DNA from: G001797105 sp964528155
Lineage (GTDB): Bacteria > Chloroflexota > Anaerolineae > Anaerolineales > E44-bin32
Assembly (NCBI GenBank): GCA_964528155.1
Contig: CAZGRL010000040.1
Location: 1 to 29,078 of the forward strand
Direction: 5' to 3'
Length of the DNA stretch: 29,078 nt
A program made the translations under genes and the position numbers. The stretch's first letter is position 1. The number at the start of each line of letters is the position of its first letter. Of this stretch, positions 7,928 through 14,891 are shown piece by piece. The notes under the pieces were generated by a model. That model made no database searches, was not told where the DNA came from, and saw nothing but the letters and a program-made list of their open reading frames with translations.

Positions 7928-8266
7928 CTACTCTGCTTCCGGTCCTTTGGGACCAGGTCGGTCTTCTTCAAGATGCTCGGCGAAGCACAGGCTCACGAAG
8001 CTTCCGGCGATGTTGATCAGAGCCCGCCCGGCTTCAACACCCTCCTGTGAAACAAGCCCACGCTGGAGCGCATCGGCGTTGTCGAAGAAGAACTCGTGCA
8101 CCAGGTGAAGGTCGGCCGGCCCAGCCGGTCCGCCGTAAACGCGGCTGACGGTCACACGACGGATGCCCGGCATGCGCTCTGCCCGTGGCACAAACTCGTG
8201 GCTCCAGCGTTGTTCGAACTCACCGATGTCTTCCGGCCGCCGGAAGAGCAGCATCAGCTTGTGCAC
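7928..8266 (-). CDS. EthD-family dimeric alpha-beta barrel protein
   Basis: A 112-residue ferredoxin-fold protein of the EthD group. The pattern is KLMLLFRRPEDIGEFEQRW at the N-terminus, a basic IRRVTVSRVYGGPAG strand, then LHLVHEFFFDNADALQRGLVSQEG, a helix typical of the family. EthD proteins are small dimers, sometimes needed for ether-degrading P450 systems, but most members have no known role. No P450 gene is in the window. The start is a GTG at 8266; an ATG four codons on is also possible. It is the first gene of the minus-strand run; its promoter was not obvious in the 137-nt divergent spacer shared with the pilin gene. Confidence 0.82.
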   Translation of the reverse strand: MHKLMLLFRRPEDIGEFEQRWSHEFVPRAERMPGIRRVTVSRVYGGPAGPADLHLVHEFFFDNADALQRGLVSQEGVEAGRALINIAGSFVSLCFAEHLEEDRPGPKGPEAE

Positions 8267-8337
8267 CCGCCTACTTTCCTCGAAGCCTTCGGCCAGCCCG
8301 CCGCGACCGATTCGCTGGATGTGACCCCTTGGGGCTA

Positions 8338-8365
8338 TTGCCCTTCAGGCACGATCGCCTATACT
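8338..8365 (+). promoter_or_regulatory. probable sigma70-type promoter of the pilin gene
   Basis: TTGCCC (8338-8343) and TATACT (8360-8365) are separated by 16 nt and lie 38 nt upstream of the mini-pilin ATG. Confidence 0.55.
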
Positions 8366-8403
8366 GGCAGTATGATTATCATTCCGCCTGTGCGGGGGCA
8401 TTT

Positions 8404-8547
8404 ATGATTCTTTTCTCCCCACATGGCCAGGGCTTTCTTGAATATGCATTGTTGATTGTTCTTGTTGGGATAGCCGTACTTATCGCCCTGGCCATCTTCG
8501 GGACTGCCTTGGGGAATCTCTTCAGTAATATCGTGTCGAACTTCTAG
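8404..8547 (+). CDS. Flp-type mini-pilin
   Basis: A 47-residue protein with the organisation of Flp/Tad pilins. A short charged leader ends in G8. Q9 would become +1, placing E13 and Y14 at the +5 and +6 positions that mark Flp prepilins. About 22 hydrophobic residues follow, then a short amphipathic tail. It would be cut by a TadV-like prepilin peptidase and assembled or held in the membrane. The ATG at 8404 has only a weak G-rich ribosome site, but a TTGCCC/TATACT promoter lies upstream. It is alone: no Tad ATPase, platform or peptidase gene is nearby, so the assembly machinery must be elsewhere if it is used. Confidence 0.75.
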   Translation: MILFSPHGQGFLEYALLIVLVGIAVLIALAIFGTALGNLFSNIVSNF

Positions 8548-8559
8548 GAGAGATTCCGG

Positions 8560-8576
8560 CCCGTCTCCCGGACGGG
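8560..8576. terminator. hairpin between convergent genes
   Basis: A 6-bp stem CCCGTC/GACGGG with a 5-nt loop lies 12 nt after the pilin stop and 8 nt before the convergent glycosyltransferase stop. There is no clear U tract, so terminator function is only likely from position. Confidence 0.4.
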
Positions 8577-8583
8577 AACTCGC

Positions 8584-9732
8584 TTAGGGAGCGGCGCGAT
8601 TCTTGGCACGCCGCCCAGCGAGGAACTTGTCAATAACCCCGGCCACCTCGTCTGCCGCGCCTGGCCGCGCCACCGAGCGCGCCACCTCAACCGCTTTGCG
8701 CAGCTCATCTGGCCGCTCCAGCCATTCCCCGACAGCGGCGGCCGTCCTACCCGGCCCCGGAGCCCACACTCCCACGCCCTCCGTCACAACGTAGGCTACG
8801 TTCCCATCCTCTTGCCCCGGAACCCGACTGTACAGCACCATTGGCAACCCGGCGTTCAGCGCCTCGGCGATCGTCCCCGGCCCGGCTTTGGTCACCAGGA
8901 GCGTAGCCGCCTGCATCATGATCGGCATTCGTTTCTCGAACCCATAGATGAACGTCGGGATCTCCCAGTCGACCTCTTCGAGCCGCTCGCGCAGACGCTG
9001 ATTGCGGCCGGTGACCACCGCCAGACCGAACTCTCTCCCCATCTCAGCGATCGCCCGGGCAGTGGCGTATAGCGGCCCCATCCCCTCTCCTCCCCCGACC
9101 AGAAGGACCATGGGCCGATCGCTCGGCCAGCCCAGCTCGGCGCGCAGGGCAGTTCGGTCACCGGCCGGCGTGCAGAACCGCCGGGCGACCGGCAAACCGA
9201 TGACCTGAACCTGATCGGGCCTCATGCCGAATTCCAGCGCCCGCCAGCGGGCCGCCTCGGTTGGGACCAGGCACAGATCCACCTGGCGCTGATACCAGGC
9301 GGCATGCGCCGAAACCAGATCGGTCACGACGACGATGAACGGCGGACGAGCGTCGCCCAGGGCCCTGAGCAGCGGTCGGGTCAGAAAAGGGTGAACGGAG
9401 ACGATAAGATCGGCCGGCCGCTCCTCGATCAAACGGCGCACCGCAGGCTTGATATACGGCCATGTCGCGTCGGTGATGGCTTTGGCCCGCCGCGGCCCGT
9501 CGAAAGCGTGGTAACCCAGGCTCCACGCCCGCTGATGCCGAGCCATCTCCGGATAGGCGGCCGGGACCCGGTTCAGCGGGGGCGGAGCGTATTCCTTGAA
9601 TGCATCGACGGGAATGGCTTCGTAGCGACCCGGATAGCGGTACTCGAGCGCCTCGATGATCGCCTCCATCGCGCTCCGATGGCCACCACCGGTATCTGAG
9701 AAAAGGAAGAGGATGCGCTGCCGCTCAGGCAT
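8584..9732 (-). CDS. MGDG synthase/UgtP-like glycolipid glycosyltransferase (GT28)
   Basis: A membrane-associated GT-B glycosyltransferase of 382 residues that transfers a hexose to diacylglycerol, as monogalactosyl- or glucosyldiacylglycerol synthases do. The N-terminal acceptor domain has GGGHRS (15-20), the hallmark of the MGDG synthase/MurG fold. The C-terminal half has VLLVGGGEGMG and the nucleotide-sugar-binding TKAGPGTIAEAL segment. There is no transmembrane segment, as expected for a peripheral enzyme. MurG is less likely because the N-terminal acceptor region is of the diacylglycerol type. Its ATG overlaps the end of the DUF951 gene by 8 nt, so the two are co-translated. The donor sugar is unknown. 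Confidence 0.9.
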   Translation of the reverse strand: MPERQRILFLFSDTGGGHRSAMEAIIEALEYRYPGRYEAIPVDAFKEYAPPPLNRVPAAYPEMARHQRAWSLGYHAFDGPRRAKAITDATWPYIKPAVRRLIEERPADLIVSVHPFLTRPLLRALGDARPPFIVVVTDLVSAHAAWYQRQVDLCLVPTEAARWRALEFGMRPDQVQVIGLPVARRFCTPAGDRTALRAELGWPSDRPMVLLVGGGEGMGPLYATARAIAEMGREFGLAVVTGRNQRLRERLEEVDWEIPTFIYGFEKRMPIMMQAATLLVTKAGPGTIAEALNAGLPMVLYSRVPGQEDGNVAYVVTEGVGVWAPGPGRTAAAVGEWLERPDELRKAVEVARSVARPGAADEVAGVIDKFLAGRRAKNRAAP

Positions 9733-9934
9733 CTTGGGCGGATTCAGCGGCTTTGGAAACAGTGGTTTTTAAGCGACGGGAAAGTTCACGACGGGGGAGT
9801 AGAATGCGCCGTCCGCAACCGAGACACTTCAGGCCGATGTCTGCGCCCAGGCGCACCACGACCCAATCGGTGCTCCCGCACGGATGGGGCTTCCTCAGCC
9901 TGAGAACATCGGCCATTTGAAGGTCAGGTAGCAT
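9725..9934 (-). CDS. DUF951 family protein
   Basis: A 69-residue protein that matches DUF951 well: the VLRLRKPHPCGSTDW opening, then GADIGLKCLGCGR, then a basic tail. C19, C37 and C40 (C...CxxC) look like a zinc site, giving a small zinc-ribbon-like fold. DUF951 proteins are widespread in Gram-positives and Chloroflexota and have no settled function; the basic surface suggests nucleic-acid or ribosome contact. The ATG at 9934 abuts a GAGGG; an inner ATG at 9916 is possible but would trim the family N-terminus. Its -10 is the minus half of the palindromic promoter at 9967-9995. It overlaps the glycosyltransferase gene. Confidence 0.88.
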   Translation of the reverse strand: MLPDLQMADVLRLRKPHPCGSTDWVVVRLGADIGLKCLGCGRRILLPRRELSRRLKTTVSKAAESAQDA

Positions 9935-9966
9935 CCCTCATCCGATCAACGCGGTGATTGCGCAAG

Positions 9967-9995
9967 ATTATACCATCCAGGCCGGATGGTATAAT
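9967..9995. promoter_or_regulatory. palindromic divergent promoter
   Basis: A perfect 12-bp inverted repeat (ATTATACCATCC / GGATGGTATAAT, spacer AGGCC) lies between the divergent DUF951 and site-2 protease genes. Each arm contains TGGTATAAT, an extended -10 (TGnTATAAT), so both strands carry the same promoter element. No -35 is evident in either direction, as expected for extended -10 promoters. On plus the -10 ends 9 nt before the protease ATG. Confidence 0.72.
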
Positions 9996-10004
9996 CCCGC
10001 CACT

Positions 10005-10646
10005 ATGCTGAACCTGAGCTTGCCCGTGTTCATCTCCCTCGTGTTCACGCTCTTGGTGGCGTTTCCCATCCATGAATTTGCACACGCCTGGACGGCGGAT
10101 CAACTCGGAGACGACACACCCCGGCTTAACGGCAGGCTCACGCTCAACCCGCTGGCCCACCTCGACGTCATCGGATCCCTTCTCCTGTTGGTGACAGGTT
10201 TTGGCTGGGCCAAGCCGGTTCCGATTAACCCCTATGCTCTTCAACGGCGCAACCGGGCCGGGACCATGCTCGTCTCAGCCGCTGGGCCTTTTTCCAATCT
10301 GCTCATGGCGATCGTGGCCAGCATGCCATTCCGAGCCGGATTGCTCGATCCGGCCGCGCCAGCCGGCAGCATCTTCCCATCCGTCTCCTCCCTTCTCAGC
10401 GTGTTCATTAGCACCAATTTGATCTTGCTCTTCTTCAATCTCGTCCCCCTGGCGCCGCTTGACGGCGAAAAAGTCGCAGAGTATTTCTTGCCCCCAAGCG
10501 GGCAGGACTTCCTGTCACGCATTCGGCCATACGGGCCGATGATCTTGCTTGTCCTGCTCTTCCTGACCCCAAGCATGGGATTCGACCTGTTTGGATGGGT
10601 TGTAGGCTGGCCGACCCGCCAGGTGTTCCAAATGCTGGTCCAATAG
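10005..10646 (+). CDS. site-2 protease family zinc metalloprotease (M50)
   Basis: A polytopic intramembrane protease of 213 residues. HEFAH (23-27) gives two zinc histidines and the catalytic glutamate; N145 and PLDG (151-154) in NLVPLAPLDG form the second motif with the aspartate ligand D153. Four or five hydrophobic segments are visible. It is the short, domain-poor type with no PDZ or CBS domain, common as 'site-2 protease family protein', so the substrate cannot be guessed. I use the ATG at 10005; an upstream in-frame start lies inside the promoter palindrome. The -10 ends only 9 nt before this ATG, leaving little or no leader. Confidence 0.9.
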   Translation: MLNLSLPVFISLVFTLLVAFPIHEFAHAWTADQLGDDTPRLNGRLTLNPLAHLDVIGSLLLLVTGFGWAKPVPINPYALQRRNRAGTMLVSAAGPFSNLLMAIVASMPFRAGLLDPAAPAGSIFPSVSSLLSVFISTNLILLFFNLVPLAPLDGEKVAEYFLPPSGQDFLSRIRPYGPMILLVLLFLTPSMGFDLFGWVVGWPTRQVFQMLVQ

Positions 10647-10874
10647 CGAGCGATCCCTGTTGAAATGCGGAACCCGGCGTGATCCAACGGAATAGATCCA
10701 TGCTCCGGCTCGAACAGACCTGCTCACATCTGCCTCACCGCGAGTTAACCGTCCCTCAAGGCTGTTTCATCTAAGTTTGACACAGCTTCGACCGACGGCC
10801 TTGCGCAGCCCTCGAACGGTCACTTCTCCCCCGGCGTATTTACCAAGGAAGGTCGTGAATAGCGAGGTGCGTCA

Positions 10875-11864
10875 GTGACAACCGAGATCGTGCTAATCGG
10901 CCTGGACGTAGTCGGCGCCTCGATCGGGATGGCGCTGGGCGAGGCCGGGCTTGACGCCTCCCGAACCGGGTATGATCCGGACGGCGCTTCCGCTCGCGCC
11001 GCCCGAACACTGGGGGCCGTGGATCGCCTGGCGTTCAGACCGGAGAAGGCCGCCCGCAAGGCCGACCTCGTGATCCTGAACTCCTCCCCGGAGCTCCTTC
11101 AAGACCAGATCCAGGCGCTGGCTGGTGTTCTCAAGCCGGGGTCGGTCGTTCTGGACATTTCCCCCTCGAAAGCAAATGTCTCCACCTGGGCCTCGACCGT
11201 ACTTCCCGATGATCGGAACTACATCGGTGGCACGCCAGTCGTCAATCCGATCCGCCTGCATGACAGCCATCAGGACTGGGAAACGCCGAGGGCCGATATG
11301 TTCCAGGGCGGTCTGTTCGCCTTGATGGTCCCACCTAAGACGAGCGATAAGGCAGTGGACACAGTCCTGGGATTGGCCAAAGCATTGGGGGCTGCGCCCT
11401 TTTTCATCGAGCCGGCAGAGGCCGACGCGGTAGCCGCCGTCGCCGAAGGGCTACCGGCCCTGACCGGTTCAGCCCTCATGCGGGTGGCCGTCGGGGCGGC
11501 GGGATGGCGCGAGATCCGACGCATGGCAGGCCGTCGCTTTGCCAGCACGACCGCCTCCGGCGCCTCCGAGGATGGCGCTCGGTTGGCCTCGGTGTTGAGA
11601 CACAATCGACTGAATGTGCTTGCCAAATTGGATGATCTGCTGGCAGAGCTGCAGGAATTGCGGATGTTGATTGCCAGCGAGGACCAGCAAGCCCTGGCCG
11701 AGCGTTTGACCTCGGCATCCGAGGCCTATCACAGCTGGCGAGACGACCGCCACCGGTCGGATTGGGCGCGCGAGGAGCAGGTGGGAGATCTCGATGTCCC
11801 CAAGATCGGTCTGGCTGAGCGTCTGCTCGGAAGTCGACCGCTCGACAAGAAGCGCCGGAAATAG
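10875..11864 (+). CDS. TyrA-like NAD(P)-binding protein, degenerate prephenate dehydrogenase
   Basis: The 329 residues have the two-domain plan of prephenate/arogenate dehydrogenase: an N-terminal Rossmann fold (to about residue 165) and a helical C-terminal domain. Yet the nucleotide motif is GLDVVG where GLGLIG is usual, and the HPMAG substrate segment is replaced by GTPVVNP. D-x-S-P-S-K is partly kept as LDISPSKANV. The last 110 residues are a long helical, charged tail (LLAELQELRMLIASEDQQALAERL) unlike an ACT domain. It starts at the GTG at 10875 with GAGG upstream. A redox or binding role different from tyrosine synthesis is likely. No aromatic amino acid gene is near. Confidence 0.7.
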   Translation: MTTEIVLIGLDVVGASIGMALGEAGLDASRTGYDPDGASARAARTLGAVDRLAFRPEKAARKADLVILNSSPELLQDQIQALAGVLKPGSVVLDISPSKANVSTWASTVLPDDRNYIGGTPVVNPIRLHDSHQDWETPRADMFQGGLFALMVPPKTSDKAVDTVLGLAKALGAAPFFIEPAEADAVAAVAEGLPALTGSALMRVAVGAAGWREIRRMAGRRFASTTASGASEDGARLASVLRHNRLNVLAKLDDLLAELQELRMLIASEDQQALAERLTSASEAYHSWRDDRHRSDWAREEQVGDLDVPKIGLAERLLGSRPLDKKRRK

Positions 11865-11891
11865 CCCGGGCTCCGACATACGGGTCTCGAG

Positions 11892-12107
11892 CTAAAGAAG
11901 GCTGACGATCAGCAACCCCACCCCGCCTACGAAAAGGATCGTCCCGCCCATCACGACCACGATCCCGACCACGATCCCCTGCCTCTGCTTGTCTTCATCC
12001 GACCACGGCCCCTTGCGCCGGTTCCAGGGTGTGAGCGAGGAGGGCAGGCTACCGGTCAACGCACGGACACCGTAGACCAGCATCCCGATGCCGCCCAGCA
12101 AGAACAC
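11892..12107 (-). CDS. small two-helix membrane protein
   Basis: A 71-residue hypothetical protein. Residues 2-18 and 45-70 are hydrophobic, rich in Gly and Val, and flank a polar loop with a basic NRRKGPWSDEDKQRQ stretch, so a two-pass membrane protein is expected. The GTG at 12107 has no ribosome site, and an internal ATG eight codons on is possible. It is convergent with the TyrA-like gene, 27 nt away. No family recognised. Confidence 0.5.
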   Translation of the reverse strand: MFLLGGIGMLVYGVRALTGSLPSSLTPWNRRKGPWSDEDKQRQGIVVGIVVVMGGTILFVGGVGLLIVSLL

Positions 12108-12235
12108 CGATGCGCAGAGAGATTGCGTCAGAACCAGCGCCGGCCTCCGTTCACCCTAGCCCATCCACGCGCATTGATCGTTCGACCGATGAAGGGGGAT
12201 ACACCTATGAGATTCGCTCACCGCCGGGCCGGGCG

Positions 12236-12241
12236 TATAAT
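12236..12241 (+). promoter_or_regulatory. -10 box placing transcription start at the GIY-YIG start codon
   Basis: A consensus TATAAT ends 6 nt before the GTG at 12248, so transcription should begin at or next to the start codon and give a leaderless mRNA. No good -35 is visible. Confidence 0.55.
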
Positions 12242-12247
12242 CCCCGC

Positions 12248-12520
12248 GTGACCGAGTACTTCTGTTATATGATCGAATGTGCCGACGGCACATTCTACAC
12301 CGGCTGGACGACCGATCCCGAGCGACGCCTCAAACAACATCGTTCCGGCTACGGAGCCCGATATACCCGGACCCGCAGGCCTCTGCGCCTGGCGTATCTT
12401 GAGCCTCAGCCGAATCTTTCCACGGCCATGCGTCGTGAAAAGGCAATCAAGGCGCTTCCGCGCAAGAAGAAACTGGCCCTGATCGCCAGCCGGTCCGAAG
12501 AAGAATTGCAGTCCCTCTGA
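12248..12520 (+). CDS. GIY-YIG nuclease family protein (UPF0213/YhbQ-like)
   Basis: A 90-residue single-domain GIY-YIG protein. The GIY and YIG equivalents are CYM (6-8) and YTG (17-19), followed by the basic ERRLKQH helix and E64 in RREKAIK, the conserved metal-binding glutamate. Length and layout match the stand-alone YhbQ/UPF0213 group, proposed to act on DNA but with poorly known roles. I place the start at the GTG at 12248, because upstream codons in the same frame do not belong to the domain and a TATAAT ends 6 nt earlier. The next gene follows after 10 nt, so the two are probably co-transcribed. Confidence 0.88.
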   Translation: MTEYFCYMIECADGTFYTGWTTDPERRLKQHRSGYGARYTRTRRPLRLAYLEPQPNLSTAMRREKAIKALPRKKKLALIASRSEEELQSL

Positions 12521-12530
12521 GAGGATCCCC

Positions 12531-13718
<1,188 letters not shown>

Positions 13719-13743
13719 CCTGGCCGCAATCCGGGAAATGATA

Positions 13744-13804
13744 GTGCCCGCCGATCTGCGCGGGCACATTTCTTGATGAGCCCCTTTCATGGGGCTGTTT
13801 TTTT
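13744..13804. terminator. back-to-back hairpin terminators after kbl
   Basis: GTGCCCGC/GCGGGCAC (13744-13767, 8-nt loop) is followed by AGCCCC/GGGGCT (13779-13796) and a run of seven T. The second is a classical Rho-independent terminator for kbl. The first, nearest the minus-strand side, could end the convergent 13852-14073 transcript. Confidence 0.88.
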
Positions 13805-13851
13805 CAAAGGCTAGCGTAGAGTCGCGGTCTTCTTCCTGGCAGCGGGTCGGA

Positions 13852-14073
13852 TCAGACGAAAGGATCATACCCCGGAAGCGTCCCGGCCCAGCAGCAGGTG
13901 GGCTGGTCCAGGGCGTTGCAGGTGGCCCACCGCGAGCAGCGGTGGCCTGTCACCCTCGCCGGCTGGTCGGGCAGAATGTCACTGGGGAAGATCAACCGTG
14001 CCTCCAGGGCGACCTCCTCGCCGACTCGATCACAGACTCTTCGTTTGAGCGGCTCCCAGGATACCCAAGCCAT
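13852..14073 (-). CDS. small cysteine-rich hypothetical protein
   Basis: A 73-residue protein that I judge real. AGGAGGT lies 6 nt before the ATG, one of the best ribosome sites in the window. Five cysteines (C14, C46, C52, C60, C61) sit mostly in the C-terminal third, in HRCSRWATC and PTCCWAG, and could bind a metal or iron-sulfur cluster. The N-terminal half reads as beta strands (EEVALEARLIFP). There is no signal peptide or membrane segment. A longer frame upstream is not used. The proposed ncRNA and its terminator lie 143 nt upstream on the same strand, so it may be expressed by read-through or by its own promoter. Function unknown. Confidence 0.75.
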   Translation of the reverse strand: MAWVSWEPLKRRVCDRVGEEVALEARLIFPSDILPDQPARVTGHRCSRWATCNALDQPTCCWAGTLPGYDPFV

Positions 14074-14215
14074 CTTCCACCTCCTACCGTGCGAGTGGGA
14101 ACTGCACTCACTGTAGCTTCTGGTCTCCCCGGGGCCTAGTGCCAACTGTCATCCTCGGGGGTGATAATCTGCGCTCAATGCGGTTGGATTTGGTTGATTT
14201 AGCCCTGGTGTGGCC

Positions 14216-14331
14216 AAAAAGGGCGTGCGGGTGATGTTTCCACCCGCACGCCAAATCCTGAGAAGCTTTGCCCTGGCAAGGCAAGGATGAGGTCAGTTGC
14301 GACGAATCTGCGATGTTCAACGAGCCAGGGC
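14216..14331 (-). ncRNA. candidate novel small RNA, about 115 nt
   Basis: On the minus strand an extended -10 promoter (14338-14366) would start transcription near 14331. The RNA would begin GCCCUGGC (14331-14324), which pairs perfectly with GCCAGGGC (14277-14270) to close a 46-nt inner domain containing a possible GUUG/CAAC stem. A 17-nt linker follows, then a perfect 12-bp hairpin (14222-14252, 7-nt loop) with CUUUUUGG after it: a Rho-independent terminator. It does not contain SRP or tmRNA motifs and is too small for RNase P. It could be a trans-acting sRNA, or the attenuated 5' leader of the gene at 13852-14073, which begins 143 nt past the terminator. Confidence 0.55.
14222..14252 (-). 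terminator. Rho-independent terminator of the candidate small RNA
   Basis: A perfect 12-bp stem GGCGTGCGGGTG/CACCCGCACGCC with a 7-nt loop is followed on the minus strand by CTTTTTGG. There is no T tract on the plus side, which fixes the direction. Confidence 0.85.
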
Positions 14332-14337
14332 GGAATA

Positions 14338-14366
14338 ATTATATCACGTGTTGTGAAGAACGTCAC
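14338..14366 (-). promoter_or_regulatory. promoter of the candidate small RNA
   Basis: Minus strand: GTGACG (14366-14361), 17 nt, then TATAAT (14343-14338), with TGA before it giving an extended -10. It is oriented away from the 14454-14771 gene and points into the structured RNA. Confidence 0.65.
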
Positions 14367-14453
14367 GATTGAGGCGTTGTGCGCCCGGCGGCTTTGTGGG
14401 GCTCGGAGAGCGCCTGAGGCAGTGCGGGGAGGCTGAGCCCGTCGTCGACAGAG

Positions 14454-14771
14454 TTAGAACTGGAATCGACTCCGGACAGGGACGACGCGCCGGGTGTAGT
14501 TCACCACATAGGTCTGCAGGCGGGATTCTAATTGTCTGAATGTCTCGGAGTCGAGGATTCGGTCGAGCGTCTCTTGATCATGGGCCACGAATGCCGTCAG
14601 CCGCAGCGGATACTCGCCATATGCGGTGTGCCAGGCTTCGGACATCGTCAGGCCGAGGTGCTCCAGGGTTGGAACGAATTCCCCCAACACATAGTTGAAG
14701 TAGGACTCCCTCGTCTCGGGGATGGGGTCGAACGTCAGGAGAAGCTTCACCGGAAGAGAATCGGGGTCCAT
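14454..14771 (-). CDS. hypothetical protein, possible ferredoxin-like dimeric barrel
   Basis: A 105-residue protein with strand-helix-strand order: VKLLLTFDPIPETRESYFNYV, a helix with FVPTLEHLGL, then AWHTAYGEYPLRLTAFVAHDQETLDRIL, where DQETLDRIL looks like the last helix of a dimeric alpha-beta barrel subunit (the Dabb/EthD/ABM fold group). The end, YVVNYTRRVVPVRSRFQF, is basic and aromatic. I recognise the fold pattern but not the family. The ATG at 14771 has no ribosome site. A possible TTGACT-17-TAGCAG promoter ends only 5 nt upstream, which would make the mRNA leaderless. It is isolated on the minus strand between the ncRNA and the radical SAM gene. Confidence 0.65.
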   Translation of the reverse strand: MDPDSLPVKLLLTFDPIPETRESYFNYVLGEFVPTLEHLGLTMSEAWHTAYGEYPLRLTAFVAHDQETLDRILDSETFRQLESRLQTYVVNYTRRVVPVRSRFQF

Positions 14772-14891
14772 GAAAGCTGCTAGTCGAATACCTGTGCAAA
14801 GTCAACCACTCAATATACCAGACGTCGATCCCAGCATACGCTTCCGACGATCCGGACTAGCGGATGCCATCCTGCTTCAGGGGTCCGCACC

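Larger units (their letters stand above)
14074..14453. other. gene-free stretch containing the ncRNA unit
   Basis: This 380-nt gap between two minus-strand genes has no convincing protein frame. Its 14216-14366 part holds a minus-strand promoter, structured RNA and terminator, annotated separately. I see no further signal in 14074-14215 other than the ribosome site of the 73-residue gene, nor in 14367-14453. Confidence 0.6.

Noticed and set aside
10647..10874. TTTGACACAG in the spacer as a -35 box
   Set aside because: No matching -10 lies 16-18 nt downstream, so a promoter for the TyrA-like gene could not be supported.
13789..14139. A 116-codon plus-strand frame
   Set aside because: It starts inside the kbl terminator and is antisense to the 73-residue gene that has a strong ribosome site.
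14108..14320. A 70-codon minus-strand frame within the candidate ncRNA
   Set aside because: It would begin at a TTG without a ribosome site and would read through the terminator hairpin; the residues are low-complexity and arginine/serine-rich.
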